Counted from the first letter of the stretch, positions 17,602 through 28,383 are shown. The stretch is 64,000 nt of DNA from Methylocella sp. (GCA_037200525.1 JBBCGG010000001.1:3018501-3082500); one strand, 5' to 3'. Notes: generated from the sequence alone by a model not told the origin. Numbers and translations are program-made.

Positions 17602-18945
17602 TCATGAACAATCATTCGGCGCGCCGGCGCTTGTCGCCTCCGCTCCATTCGGCACATTGTCGGCGCCAGGCGTGTCGCCTTCTTCGGTGTTGGGATGCCT
17701 GGCGCCGTCCGCCGCTGTGCCGGTGGCGTCGCTGCCTAGCGCCGCCATGTTGAGCGGCCGATAGACCTCGTCGTCGCCTTCGACGGGCGGTAGGTTTTCG
17801 CTGGCGCGCACTTCGTTCGGCGACAGGAAAGCCGTCAGCATACCGACGCGCGCGGAATTTTAGCGGGTCGTGATATCGGCCCGCAGCAACACCGTCTCGT
17901 CCATGTCGATCTCGAGGCCTTCGTCCGAGAGGCCGAAGACCTGATCAAACTTTTGCTCCCAGCGATGCAGATCAGGCATGACAGTATTGTTGACGTAGTC
18001 CTGATCCATTTGGACGATGTTGACGCCGCGCAGCTGGTCCGTCCCGAGCTTATGTGGCGGGATGCGATAAAAGCGGGCGATGTCCTGCACCTGGTAGGCG
18101 CGCTGCGCCATGAACTCCATGTCGACCGAAGTGAGCTGCAACTGGTTTGCCTTGATGCCTTGTTCGAGCGCCGGCACGCCGCCGACGTTTTGAAAGCCCG
18201 CGTAGGCGTCGCGGAACTGCTGGTTGAGACGCGTCCCGGCGTCCTCGGACAGTTTATGCGGAGCTTCGAGCACCATGCTGGGCCGGGCGCCATTGGCCAT
18301 TTGTCGCGCCGTCTGTTGTTCGAGGCCCTTGGCGACGCCGATGGAATCGCGCGCGATGCCGATCGTCGAAAGCGCCATGAGCGCGTTCAAGCTCAGGCCG
18401 CGCAGATGAAAGATATCCTCCGAGGCGATCGAGGACGGAAACTCGCGCAGCATGGCGATCTGCCAGAGCCCGAGCCGATTGACGTTGTAAAAAATCTGGC
18501 GGTCGAAGCCCTCAAGGACGAGAACGGCGTCCGGATTGATCGGAATGAGCTCAGAGACGACGCCGCGCGCATCGCGCTTGATGGCCGCATGAGCATTACC
18601 GCGCAGAAGATAGGCGGCGTTCATTTGCTCCCTGAATTCGAACCAAGTCCGAACCCGATTCGGTCGGCGAAAAACTTTGCATAGCGGATGCGTCGTATTT
18701 TGCACCCGTGAGCCATCCGGCCGACGCCTGAACAGGCGCGGCGTGCAGCGGGCGGTATCTTGCGAACGGATGGTGACGCAAGCGTAGACGGTCGACACCG
18801 CCATCGCCGCGCCCTGGCTGATGTTCAGCCCCGTCGTCGAGGGCGTCGAGCCCAGCGTCGGCAGATATCCCATCGCCGGGAGCGCGGCGCCAACGCCTTT
18901 CTCTTTTGGCGCGAAGGCCTGGCGGAGGCGGGAGACGAGGCTCAT
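17602..18945 (-). pseudogene. HK97-family phage portal protein with an in-frame stop
   Basis: The 5' part (MSLVSRLRQAFAPKEKGVGA onward) has the portal domain: AVSTVYACVTIRSQDTA, LLRGNAHAAIKRD, IFHLRGLSLNALMALSTIGI, VPALEQGIKANQLQLTSVDM and YRIPPHKLGTDQLRGVNI. It would form the dodecameric ring through which DNA enters a phage or GTA capsid. After ADITTR a TAA (17862-17860) stops translation, yet the same frame continues with the conserved tail (FLSPNEVRASENLPPVEGDD). The family normally has a tyrosine-like residue here, so a single TAC-to-TAA change is the simplest explanation. Start: ATG at 18945. Confidence 0.85.
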
Positions 18946-19177
18946 GGGTGAAAGAAATTCTCTTTTATGGAGACGTCGGCGCGCTTTACGAGCGACGCAA
19001 GATTCAAGAGTGGATCTGACCATTTGTAACCACCTCGACTCGAGTTGGTTGGCAGCCTTCGCCGGCGTCAAGAGGTTGGGCGCCCCCTATGTCCATGACA
19101 CTCGTAACTGAGTTGCCACAGTTTTGTATTGAGACGACCTTAGATTGTAGGATCAGAGTTCGACAGCACCGCCACTA

Positions 19178-20121
19178 TTGATTTCAGGGCTCGACCCAGA
19201 AGCCAAATCCGTACTCGAAATGTTGGCGGCCGCTCCGCCGGCGCCGCCGCCCGCGAACGCGCATGAAATTGTGATGGCGTGGCGCGGCCGCGTCGATTCG
19301 TTTGCAGGCCTTCAAGGCCTGGGGCCCGACCTAGCCGATGTCTCCGATGTCCACTTCGACCACGCAGGTCATTTGCTGAGGCTGAGAATCTATCGCGGCC
19401 AACAGTGGGGCGCCTTCCCGTTCTCCTTTACCTACATGGGGGCGGCTTTGTCAGCGGTTCGATCGAGTTCTACGACACGCCTCTCCGCAAACTCGCCAAA
19501 GAGACAGGATGGGCGATCGCGTCGGTGGATTATAGGCTGGCGCCCGAGCACCCCTTCCCGGCGGGCTTAGATGACTGCTATGCCGCACTCTCTTACATCG
19601 TCGCCGAGCAGGCTTCCCTCAATCTGGACGCCTCGCGGATAGTTGTGGCCGGCGACAGCGCCGGCGGCTTGCTCTCGGTCGCAACGGCGCTGATGGCTCG
19701 TGATCAAGGCAAACCAGCTCTCGCAGGTGTGATCTGCCTCTATCCGAACACCGATTTGCGCGACGATAGCGGCTACCCATCGAAAGCCGAACATGATGGA
19801 AAAGTCTTCAGCCTTCATGAGTATGCCCAGTTAATGGGTCTCTATCTTCCCGGTGTCGATCGCCGGCAACCTTACGTTTCCCCTGTACTGGCGGAGGATC
19901 TTACCGGGCTCCCGCCTAGCCTAATCATTACCTGCGGGTGCGATCCGCTGCGCGATGAAGGCGAAGCGCTTGGCAAGCGCCTGCGCGCGTCAGGCATCGC
20001 GACCGAGACGGTGCGTCTTGAAGGAATGCTGCACGGCTTGCTGTCAATGCTGCCTCTGATGCCGGTTGCCGGCGAGAGATTGCTTCGTCTGATTAACTCG
20101 TTTCTCCAAAAACTGCCTTAA
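19178..20121 (+). pseudogene. Alpha/beta hydrolase (HSL-type esterase) with a frameshift
   Basis: The N-terminal part (GLDPEAKSVLEMLAAAPP) is in one frame and the catalytic part in another, joined near 19400-19430. The second frame shows the oxyanion motif YLHGGGFVSG, the nucleophile elbow GDSAGG, ICLYPNTDLRDD, the late Asp in CGCDPLRDEG and the His in LEGMLHG. It is a member of the hormone-sensitive-lipase-like esterases (about 310 residues). If the frameshift is real the gene is dead, because the catalytic frame has no good start before the HGGG motif. The upstream start is a TTG at 19178. Confidence 0.78.
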
Positions 20122-20124
20122 CGT

Positions 20125-20515
20125 CAGATCACCAACAGATTGTGGCCGTCCTCATAGACCGAACGGCCGCCGAGGGGCTCGGGGTTGTGACTCATCAGCG
20201 CGACGGCGTTGATGAGCGCCACCAACGGGTCGATTATCCTTGGGCTCGACTTTCGCGTTTCCGACGCACCAAGCCATCATCGCTGATCCGCAATGGACGA
20301 CAAGGTTGCCGTCGGCGAGTTTGACTTACGTCATCTTGATCGTGCCGGTCAGCTTGTAGCCCTGCGACACGCCGACGATGCGATCGTCGGCGGAAATGTC
20401 GCGCAGCGCCATGGCCTAGACAATCTCCGCGACGGCCGTAAGGGTCGAGCCCGACAGAGGCCAGAATTCCGGCTAGGTCGATCTCCGCCGCAATGTCGGC
20501 CACAAAGCCTTGTTA
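20125..20515 (-). repeat. Degenerate duplicate of the terminase 3' end
   Basis: This stretch reads as a diverged copy of 22265-22700. The start (TGGCCGTCCTCATAGACCGA) and long blocks around ILASVGLDPYG and the DDRIVGVSQGYKL region match, but several indels destroy the frame. It abuts the 3' end of the cytochrome b561 gene. The b561/peroxidase operon therefore lies between two copies of the same terminase tail. Confidence 0.72.
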
Positions 20516-21067
20516 CTCGGCCGCGATCTCGTTATGCGGAGGCACAGGCGCCATAGTCTCGAATACGCCATCTCGTCGGACGAGCGCATGGAACAGCGCC
20601 GCCGCGAGATGCAACAAGACTACCGCGAAGAACAGGAAAGCCAGATAGAAATGTGCGTCCCAGAGCACACTATGCAGATGGTCGCTCTGCGGCAGTATCG
20701 CCGGAAGATATACGCCCCCGAACACCACCACCGGATAGGCGGCAGCCGACAGCATCGCCCAGCCGATCAGCGGCATGGCAATCATCAGCGCATATAGCAC
20801 ATAGTGCGACAGATGCGCGGCGAGCCGCATCGGCTCAGGCAAGTCGGCCGGTAGCGTTGGGGCGCCGTAGCGCAGGCGCACCGCCAGCCGGATGAGCGCC
20901 AGCACCAGGATGGCGATGCCGAGAGATTTGTGGATGGATATAAGCGGCAGATATTTCGGCATCACCGTTGAGACCATGCCGACGCCGATGAAGAGCATCG
21001 CCAGGACACAGACGGCCATTAACCAGTGCAGCAGGCGCTGAAGCGGAGTGAAGCGCTCTCGGATCAT
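20513..21067 (-). CDS. Cytochrome b561-type membrane protein
   Basis: This 184-residue four-helix membrane protein belongs to the prokaryotic cytochrome b561 family. Likely haem-ligand histidines are in QRLLHWLMAVC, SIHKSLGIAIL, HLSHYVLYALM and LHSVLWDAHFYLAFLF. It would pass electrons from ubiquinol to a periplasmic partner. Its ATG overlaps the stop of the upstream peroxidase gene by 4 bp (21064-21067), so the two are translationally coupled. The C-terminus reaches the edge of the degenerate terminase repeat, so its last residues may be slightly altered. Confidence 0.87.
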   Translation of the reverse strand: MIRERFTPLQRLLHWLMAVCVLAMLFIGVGMVSTVMPKYLPLISIHKSLGIAILVLALIRLAVRLRYGAPTLPADLPEPMRLAAHLSHYVLYALMIAMPLIGWAMLSAAAYPVVVFGGVYLPAILPQSDHLHSVLWDAHFYLAFLFFAVVLLHLAAALFHALVRRDGVFETMAPVPPHNEIAAE

Positions 21068-22122
21068 GGTTTGGTACCCGTTGCGGTTCGTGGATAGTCC
21101 TTGGCCTCCGCAGTGCGAAGGTCATAGGACACCCTGTAGGCGGACGACCGCGCGGCCGGAAACGGGTCATTTGAGGTGGTGATGCCGGACGGCAGCACGA
21201 TCGGGTCGAAGTTGATGTCGCGGCACGGCCCGTCCGGCTCGGCCTGAACCTGCTGCACGATCAGCGTGCCCACGGTGACGGTGCGGCGGTCCTTCGGCCA
21301 CGCCTTGCTCGGGTCGTCCGTCGGATCGCCTGGATTAGCCACTGTGACCACCATGTTCCAGCGCAACGGCCCGCTACGCACTCGCTCGGCGATCTCTTGC
21401 TCCAGATAGTCGGGGCCGCGCTTCGCAAGATCCTCGGCCGAGATCGGGACGGGTTGCGCAGTCGGCACGAGCGACCACCGCACGCTGTGCTCGGCGCCGG
21501 AATCGTCGACGAAGATGAAGGCGTCGAGACTGTTGAAAGGTTCCTCTGCGTAGCTGCCGGTCCAGGGAGCGCTCTTAGCCCACGCGCCGAAAGCTTCGAT
21601 TTCTGGATGCGCGCCAGCAAATGTCTTCATCGCGTTCGGGTCTTTGCTCGCGGAGGCGAGCAGCAGCTCGTAAAACGCTTGCGGCGTCGCTACCGGAAAG
21701 AAAGGGGGGTCGATCATGGCGGCGCGCCATTCCTGCCCATCCGGCGTAGAGATCCGCAGCCCCATCCCCCGCACCCTGACCGTGGCGTCCGGTGCGTTCG
21801 GATCGGCGGTGCCGAGATTGAAGCGCCCGAGAGCTGGATACTGCCCGCGGGTGAATACCGCGGCCCGCGAGAGCGCCGAGCCAGCGCCGTTCGCTTCGAA
21901 CACGCCAGTGAAGCAGACGCCCTTGGCGTGGTTCCGGCGATGGCCGAGCGGCGCCCCCGTGGGGGGAGTCAACGCCAGTATGATCTTGTCCGGAGTCAGG
22001 CGCTGCGGTGAGAACCATCCCGCCGTGTAAGCGAAGGTGGCCGCGGCGAAAACAACGATGACGGCGATCAGCACCATCGATCCAAACACCGAGCGCGCGG
22101 GCGACGGAAGCGGCTGCGGCAT
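21064..22122 (-). CDS. Catalase-related peroxidase, membrane-anchored
   Basis: This 352-residue protein has an N-terminal membrane anchor (VFGSMVLIAVIVVFAAATFA) and a catalase-like core. The segment NHAKGVCFTGVFEANG carries the distal histidine expected of catalase-related (SrpA-like) peroxidases, and DATVRVRGMGLRI fits the same fold. It is shorter than monofunctional catalases and probably a peroxidase in the periplasm. Pairing with cytochrome b561 suggests quinol-driven reduction of peroxide or organic hydroperoxide, which is an inference from the operon. It is intact, with a 4-bp overlap to the next gene. Confidence 0.85.
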   Translation of the reverse strand: MPQPLPSPARSVFGSMVLIAVIVVFAAATFAYTAGWFSPQRLTPDKIILALTPPTGAPLGHRRNHAKGVCFTGVFEANGAGSALSRAAVFTRGQYPALGRFNLGTADPNAPDATVRVRGMGLRISTPDGQEWRAAMIDPPFFPVATPQAFYELLLASASKDPNAMKTFAGAHPEIEAFGAWAKSAPWTGSYAEEPFNSLDAFIFVDDSGAEHSVRWSLVPTAQPVPISAEDLAKRGPDYLEQEIAERVRSGPLRWNMVVTVANPGDPTDDPSKAWPKDRRTVTVGTLIVQQVQAEPDGPCRDINFDPIVLPSGITTSNDPFPAARSSAYRVSYDLRTAEAKDYPRTATGTKP

Positions 22123-22274
22123 TCAAACCTCGCTGTCACGACGGAAAGGCCATCGAGCGACCTTCCAATGTCTACAAGTCTTACGCATTCTGCGGCAGAT
22201 CCATTTATCTATCAAGAGCTCCGCTACATCTTACTGCGTGTACACAGATCTTTGCAATAGCGACGCCCCAACCG

Positions 22275-23466
22275 TTAAACCGCCAATAGACTATGGCCGT
22301 CCTCATAGACCGAACGGCCTCCGACCGGCTCCGGGTTTTGGCTCATCAGCGCGACGGCGTTGAAGAGGGCCATCAACGGGTCGATCTTGGCTGAGCCGGA
22401 GGCCTGCTTGGTCACGACGATCGAGTTGCCCTTGGGCTCTACTTTCGCGTTGCCGACGCACCATGCCATCATCGCCGATCCGCAATGGACAAGGTTGCCG
22501 TCGGCCAATTTGACTTCCGTCATCTTGATCGTGCCGGTCAGCTTGTAGCCCTGCGACACGCCGACGATGCGATCGTCGCCGGAAATGTCGCGCAGCGCCA
22601 TGGCCTCGACGATCTCTGCGACGCCGTATGGGTCGAGCCCGATGGAGGCCAGAATTCCGGCCAGGTCGATCTCCGCCGCAATGTCGGCCACGGCCTCGAA
22701 GGCGATCGACATGCGGTCGACGATGGTGAGATCGCCATGCTCGGCGAAATCGCGCAGTTTCGAGGCCTCGTTTTTGCGCCGCTCGAGCACCGAGACATGC
22801 GCAAAGGCGTGGCCCCATGACAGCCATTTGCGCATGATCTTCGATCAGCCGATCGAGCGTGACCCACCCGTTAAGATTGGGCGTGACCATCCACCAATTG
22901 GCGGAATCGTTCCACGCGACGTCCTCAGGAAACTCGTAAAGAATGGGTAGCATGGCGCCGCCGATGAGGCCATCGCGGATGGCGCGGGCCTTGGCGAGCT
23001 CTGTCTTGAAGACGCCCGCCGGCGGCCGCTCGGACTGCGTCGTGATGAAAAACAGAAACCCTTCCGGCTGAGAGATGAGGCCGCCGCGGAGTTGCCCGAT
23101 GACGCGGTCGGCGTTGGGGTTGTTGGAGACGACATGCAATTCGTCGACGAGAATGCCGGACGGCTTCACGCCGGTGAGAATGTCGGTCGAAAACGACTTG
23201 ATCTGAAGGGTCGCGCTGTTGCGCTGATGCGTGATCTTTTTGAGATGCGGTTGAACATGCAACAGGCTGCGCAGAGACTTGTCGGTCGCGATCATGCCCT
23301 CGACCTGGCGGAAGGCGAGCTCGGCGATCTGCTGGGTTGGGGCGACGAGGAGGAACTCGGCGTAGGGCCTCTCGTTGATCAGCAGCGCCGCGCCTTGCTG
23401 CGCGAATAGTTTTCTACGCCGCGCATCGCCCCGCCGGGCAGCGCTCCACGACGCGACGTCTGTCAA
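22275..23466 (-). pseudogene. Phage terminase large subunit, frameshifted and 5' truncated
   Basis: The upstream frame (to about 22830) has FLLVAPTQQIAELAFRQVEG, then SGILVDELHVVSNNPNADRV (Walker B region) and FLFFITTQSERPPAGVFKTE, typical of HK97/GTA-type terminase ATPases. The nuclease part resumes in a different frame as MRKWLSWGHAFAHVSVLERR and continues through LDPYGVAEIVEAMALRDI to the 3' end. The Walker A region is not recognisable, so the 5' end is missing. Together with the portal remnant at 17602 it was part of one head module on the minus strand. Confidence 0.8.
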
Positions 23467-23513
23467 CTCAACGCACCGTTATCGCCGCCGATATTTCCTT
23501 TGGGGAGACAGGA

Positions 23514-23885
23514 ATGCCAGACGAGTTTCAAAAGCTCGCGTCAACGCAAAAACGACTGAAACAGCGCTCGGCGACGCGGAGACGCGCGAAGGAGCGGATC
23601 AAGGCGCAGCAATCGACGATCAGCGCTCTGGAGCAACAATTGCGGCAGACCTTCAGCCGGGAGCACGTCGATATTTTGTGTGAGACCATCACGCGAAAGA
23701 ACGTCAGAATTCTGGAGCTTGAGACAGCGTTGCAACGGATCAGACGCATTGCAGGTATTTCCGCAAATATAATGCTCAGTCCAAAGCGCATCGGAACTTG
23801 GAACGCTCAAGAAATATCCAAGCAATTCCATCGCATCATCGACCGAAGCGTAATCGCCATTAAGACCGTAAGCCAGGCGGCCTAG
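23514..23885 (+). CDS. Unknown coiled-coil protein
   Basis: A 123-residue basic protein with a long predicted coiled coil over residues 5-80 (LKQRSATRRRAKERIKAQQ through ELETALQRIRRIAG). GGGGAGA precedes the ATG by about 9 nt. No family is recognised. It starts just upstream of the terminase remnant and points away from it, so it may be a phage-related accessory gene; the overlapping minus-strand frames are less plausible. Confidence 0.5.
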   Translation: MPDEFQKLASTQKRLKQRSATRRRAKERIKAQQSTISALEQQLRQTFSREHVDILCETITRKNVRILELETALQRIRRIAGISANIMLSPKRIGTWNAQEISKQFHRIIDRSVIAIKTVSQAA

Positions 23886-24306
23886 GCCAATGGAGCGCTG
23901 TCGCCCCGACAGTCGAAATCCATGGATTGCCGCCGTTACTTTCACCGTCCATCTTGTGAACATCGCCGCAATGCTCGCGCTCGAGGAAGGCCTTGGCCTG
24001 AACCATGAGTGAAACTGACGATGGCTTCGTCCATGAAGGCCATCTGCCAACCGCCAAACAAGCGGCGCAAATTCTTTGCATTTCGCCACGGATCTAGCAG
24101 GAGCATGTAAAGGATGGCGCGTTGCCGCGCTCAAAGAACCGACTGAGCGCATTCGTGAAGTTCGCTCCAATGAGGAAGGCCCCATTCAATCAGCAATACG
24201 CGGCGATTATTTTCCTCTTAGCGCTTTTGCTCGCGCGGCGGGTCTGAGGCAGTCAGAATGCCTTTTGAAGAAAGATGATGTCGATCTCATCAGCGGCCGG
24301 ATTAGG
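23886..24306. other. Stretch without a recognisable gene
   Basis: Short open frames exist on both strands (for example a 73-codon minus-strand frame ending at 23860) but none has a ribosome-binding site together with a recognisable protein. It is probably eroded sequence between the phage remnant and the hydrolase pseudogene. Confidence 0.4.
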
Positions 24307-25146
24307 ACGATTCGTTCGTGGAGTTTATGGAGATCATTGGCCACCTGAGCGATCCCACGCGCTTCGGCGGCCGTGCGGAAGATGCGTTCCATGTCATCGT
24401 GCCGTCTCTCCCAGGGTTTGCGTTCTCGGAGAAGCCTGTGGAACCCGTACGGGACGTAAATCGCATCGCTAGGGCGTGGGCAACATTGATGCAGCGGCTC
24501 GGATACGACCAATGGGTCGCCCAGGGTGGAGACTGAGGATCCGGTGTAACGCACGCGCTCGGGCATCTGCGACCGCCTGGTTGATTGCCGCTCACGTGAA
24601 TTGGCCCTTCGTGTTCCCAGCGAAGCTCCCCGAAAACCCGACCGCTTCCGAAAAGCGTGCGATCGACCGGGCCACCTGGTTCGCCAGTGACCAGAACGGC
24701 TACTTCAAGGAGCATGCGACTCGCCCCCAGACGATCGGCTACCCGCTTGCAGATTCGGCGTGTGGCCAGGCGCTTTGGATCTACGAGAAATTTCAGGCAT
24801 GGACCGATAATTCCGGCAATCCGGAGGATGCGCTGTCGTTCGACGCGATGCTCGATGACATCAGTCTTTACTGATTGACGAATACTGCCGCTTCGTCGGC
24901 CCGGATATACCGGGAGAACACGCGACGCGGCTTGCAAATCTCTCAGCCGGGCGCATCGATTTGCCGATGGCCGCTTCCATTTTTCCTCGCGAAATCTTCC
25001 GTCCGCCCCGCGAGTGGGCCCAGGCTCTTTGGCCGAACCTGTTCTATTGGAACGAGCTCGACAAAGGGGGGCATTTTGCGGCCTTCGAACAACCACAACT
25101 GTTTGCCGAAGAGATGCGCCGGGCGTTCAAGTCGCAGCGAGGGTGA
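24307..25146 (+). pseudogene. Epoxide hydrolase-type alpha/beta hydrolase, decayed
   Basis: Successive pieces in different frames rebuild the family: DSFVEFMEIIGHL and FHVIVPSLPGFAFSEKP, then a break at the nucleophile region after DQWVAQGGD, then HVNWPFVFPAKLPENP and ATRPQTIGYPLADS, and finally IFPREIFRPPREWAQALWPN with the catalytic-His segment DKGGHFAAFEQPQLF. The N-terminal EHN domain and the start are missing (a TAG precedes the first piece). At least two frameshifts are present. It would once have encoded a protein of about 380 residues related to microsomal epoxide hydrolases. Confidence 0.78.
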
Positions 25147-25172
25147 TCGCCCGCCCGATATTGACCTTATGA

Positions 25173-26129
25173 TTACTTCCGCCGCTGCGCCGGCGGTTTC
25201 CAGCCCATAACGGCTTCCGCGCTCCACGACGCGTCGGTCAGCTCCGCGATCAAGAAGTCGGCCAAGACGGAGACCTTTGCGGGACGCGCGCGAGCAGTCG
25301 GCGTAACGAAGTACAATCCGCCTTCCGGCAGGCGCCAATCGGTCAGAATCGGCTCCAGTTGGTTCTCTGGAAAATATTGTGTCGCGATAAACTCCGGGAG
25401 TTCGGCAATCGCGAGCCCCTCGAGCAACGTCGGTAACAACGCCTCGACGCTCGTGCCCCTTAGCGGCCCTGTTGGAGCAATAGGGCACTCCTCCCCTGTC
25501 GCCCGATGAGTGAACCGCCAGAGTTCGCGCTTCGCTCTGTTCGCGTAAGTTAGACACTGATGAGCGCCCAGGTCGTGTGGGTGCTGCGGACGACCGTACC
25601 GAGCAATATACGTTGGCGAGGCGACGACAAACCGGCGCACGGGCGCAATGAGTCGTGCGACGAGGGAGGAGTCTTCCATCACGGCAATGCGCAGCGCCGC
25701 ATCGAAACCACCGCCGATGAGGTCTGCCTGCGCATCCGTGAGATGAAGATCGACTGCGATGTCAGGATACCGACGGATAAACTCGGGCAGCGCAGGCGCG
25801 ACCCAGCGGGCGCCAAAGGACATCGGGACCGCGAGCTTCACGAGGCCCCGTGGGCGACTGGAGGTTTCGCGTGCGAAATCCTCGGCCTCTTCCGCTTCTG
25901 CGTAGATCTTAGAGGCTCGCTCCGCCAGCATTTGGCCATAGTCTGTCAGTGCGAGACGCCGGGACGTTCTATTGAACAGACGTCCCCCCAGTCGCTCCTC
26001 AAGACGCGTAACAGCCCGTGAGACGGTGGCCACCGATACACCCATCGTCCGGGCCGCCCCAGCAAAAGATCGCTCCTCTGCCACCTTGGCGAACATCGCC
26101 AGCCCCTCGAAGTCAGGCAACTTTGCCAT
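25173..26129 (-). CDS. LysR-family transcriptional regulator
   Basis: A 318-residue regulator with the N-terminal winged HTH (GAARTMGVSVATVSRAVTRLEERLGGRLFNRTSRR at residues about 25-58, quoted here only to mark its limits by the first GAARTM and last RTSRR) and a C-terminal substrate-binding domain. It is divergent from the NTF2-like gene at 26228, and its 3' end abuts the hydrolase remnant. LysR proteins typically control a divergent neighbour, so the NTF2-like gene is the likely target; the inducer is unknown. The frame is intact and of normal length. Confidence 0.88.
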   Translation of the reverse strand: MAKLPDFEGLAMFAKVAEERSFAGAARTMGVSVATVSRAVTRLEERLGGRLFNRTSRRLALTDYGQMLAERASKIYAEAEEAEDFARETSSRPRGLVKLAVPMSFGARWVAPALPEFIRRYPDIAVDLHLTDAQADLIGGGFDAALRIAVMEDSSLVARLIAPVRRFVVASPTYIARYGRPQHPHDLGAHQCLTYANRAKRELWRFTHRATGEECPIAPTGPLRGTSVEALLPTLLEGLAIAELPEFIATQYFPENQLEPILTDWRLPEGGLYFVTPTARARPAKVSVLADFLIAELTDASWSAEAVMGWKPPAQRRK

Positions 26130-26227
26130 CTACATTCCTGCAACGATAGCTTTCACCCATTTCTATTTCGAAAATCGGTCCTCCGCCACAAATTAATGTG
26201 GACCGCAAGGAACCACGGAGACGCGCT

Positions 26228-26593
26228 ATGTCGGACAGAATTCATGAACTACTCAACCGCAACCTTCAGGAGGTTTTTGGTGAAGGCGACCCTGCCCGCC
26301 GCCGCGCCGCAATCGAGGACCTCTACACCAGCGACTGCGTTCTTTATGTGCCTCCCGGCGTCTTCGTCGGGCACGACGCGCTGGACAAGTTCGCGGGAGA
26401 CCTCCGTGCGACTCACCCCCACTTCGCGTATACCCCGCACGGTGAGCCGCAAGCGTTGCATAACGCCGGCCGCTTGGCGTGGGGGTCCGGTTCGCGCGGC
26501 GAAAAGCCGGACTATACGGGCGTGGACGTGATCATCGCTCGCGACGGCAAGATCGCGGCGCTCTATGTATTTCTCGACTCAATCCTCCAATAG
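26228..26593 (+). CDS. NTF2-like/SnoaL-type protein
   Basis: This 121-residue protein has the alpha+beta cone fold pattern of the SnoaL/NTF2-like superfamily: a helical N-terminus, LYTSDCVLYVPPGVFVGHDA in the middle, and a strand-rich C-terminus ending IIARDGKIAALYVFLDSIL. Members bind small molecules or act as isomerases and hydrolases. The ATG at 26228 follows GGAG with 7-nt spacing. It is transcribed divergently from the LysR gene, with a ~100-bp shared promoter region. Confidence 0.8.
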   Translation: MSDRIHELLNRNLQEVFGEGDPARRRAAIEDLYTSDCVLYVPPGVFVGHDALDKFAGDLRATHPHFAYTPHGEPQALHNAGRLAWGSGSRGEKPDYTGVDVIIARDGKIAALYVFLDSILQ

Positions 26594-27550
26594 CATTGGG
26601 CGCTCTCGCTGGTCCCTATCACGAAGGACCGCGAGCGCTTTTTTTCCAGCGTTGTCGCTAATGGCACTTCCGGTCGGTCCCGTGGGACCATCGACCGATC
26701 TGCCGTCGCTCGCTATGGCGAGACCAAGGAGATTAGAGGGGTGAAGGACCTCAATGACATTCTCGTTTTTGCTGCCGTCGTGAAGCACAGAGGATTTTCC
26801 GCCGCCGCCAAGTCACTAAAGCTTCCCAAATCGAGCGTCAGTAGACGGGTTGCCCGCCTTGAATCGCGCCTTGGCGTCCGGCTGCTGGAGCGGTCAACAC
26901 GCAAGCTTCGACCCACCGACGCTGGGGAGGCGTTTTATACACAATGCAGCGCAATACTTGCAGACTTGGATGACGCTGAACGGGATCTCGCACGGCTGCG
27001 TGCGGAGCCCATGGGAAATGTTAGGGTGAGCTGTCCAATCGGAATCGCTCAGAACTTTCTCTCGCAGCTCATTCCCGCTTTCATGGCGAAATACCCGTTG
27101 GTGCGGCTGGAGGTAATAGCCACCAACCGCCGCATTGATCTGATCGAGGACAGGATCGACGTTGCAATCCGCGCGCGCCTGCAGCTAGACGACGAAACGC
27201 TCATGATGCGGCGCCTTGGCCTGAGCCGATGGATCTTTGTGGCGAGTCCCGACTTCGTCCGGCAGCGGGCGGTCCCAGTGGACCCCGCAGAAATGAACGA
27301 TTTCCAATATCTGAGTGCCCAAGAGGAGGCGTCGCAGCGCTGGACCCTTCTGGGTCCGAATGGAGTCCGAAAGACGATCAGTTTTGATCCAATCTTATGT
27401 AGCAGCGATTTCAACACTCTGATTGCTGCCGCATCTGCTGGACGAGGTATCGCGTTCTTGCCGAAAGAAATAGTCAAGCATGCCATCGAAAAAGGTCGTC
27501 TTCTCCATATATTTCCGGATTGGAGTTCTGAAGAAGTTACGACCTATCTA

Positions 27551-28383
27551 GGCTCAGGACTCATTGATTGAGATAGAAGAGGACGGCGGCTGCGATGCAG
27601 ATGGCGGAGAAGAAGGTGTGGGCGCATCGATCATAGCGGGTTGCGATGCGCCGCCAGTCCTTGAGCTTGGCGAACATGTTCTCGATTTTGTGACGCTGGC
27701 GGTAGAGCGTCTTGTCATAGGCAATGGGAAGCTTGCGGCTTCTGGTTGGCGGGATGCAGGGCTCGACGCCCCTGGCCTTCAGCGCGGCGCGGAACCAGTT
27801 GCTGTCGTAGCCCCTGTCGGCGATCAACATTGAAGCGGGCGGTAAAGCCTTGAGCATCAGCCGCGCGCCCTTGTGGTCGCTCATCTGGCCCTCCGAGAGC
27901 AACATGACGAGGGGCTTGCCGGCGCCGTCGCAAACGACGTGGAGCTTCGAGTTCAGTCCGCCTTTCGTGCGCCCGATACGGCGGGGAAGAGCCCCTTTTT
28001 GAGCAGGCTCGCCGCTGTGCGATGCGCCTTCAGATGCGTGGCGTCGATCATGATGCGCTCGGGCTTTGGACCTTCGCCAGCGAGCGCGGCGAATATGCGG
28101 TCGAAGACGCCGAGCCGGCTCCAGCGGATGAAGCGATTGTAAAGCGTCTTGTGCGGCCCGTAATCCTTGGGCGCATCTTTCCATTGCAGGCCGTTGCGGA
28201 TCACATAGACGATTCCGCTGACCACCCGACGGTCGTCAACCCGCGGAACGCCATGCGACAGAGGAAAATGCGGCGCAAGCCGCGCCATCTGCCGCTCGCC
28301 CAACAAAAACAAATCACTCATCCCAGCCTCCCCATGCGGAGACCAGGAATCACATCTCAGGCAAATTTAATAGGTCCTGAGCC
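27551..28383 (-). mobile_element. IS5 family element, distinct type (833 bp)
   Basis: The ends are inverted repeats starting GGCTCAGGAC on both sides. It is flanked by TA (27549-27550 and 28384-28385; target CTAG). The sequence differs from the four 838-bp elements, so it is a second IS5-family type in the window. Confidence 0.92.
27561..28321 (-). CDS. IS5 family transposase, two frames joined by frameshift
   Basis: The first frame (from 28321) has DRRVVSGIVYVIRNGLQWKD and PHKTLYNRFIRWSRLGVF. It is joined to the second frame at an A5G4 run near 28000, continuing with GRTKGGLNSKLHVVCDGAGK, ADRGYDSNWFR and the C-terminal RHKIENMFAKLKDWRRIATR. DDE_Tnp_1-type catalytic residues are present. The arrangement mirrors the 838-bp elements. 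Both frames are clean. Confidence 0.87.
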
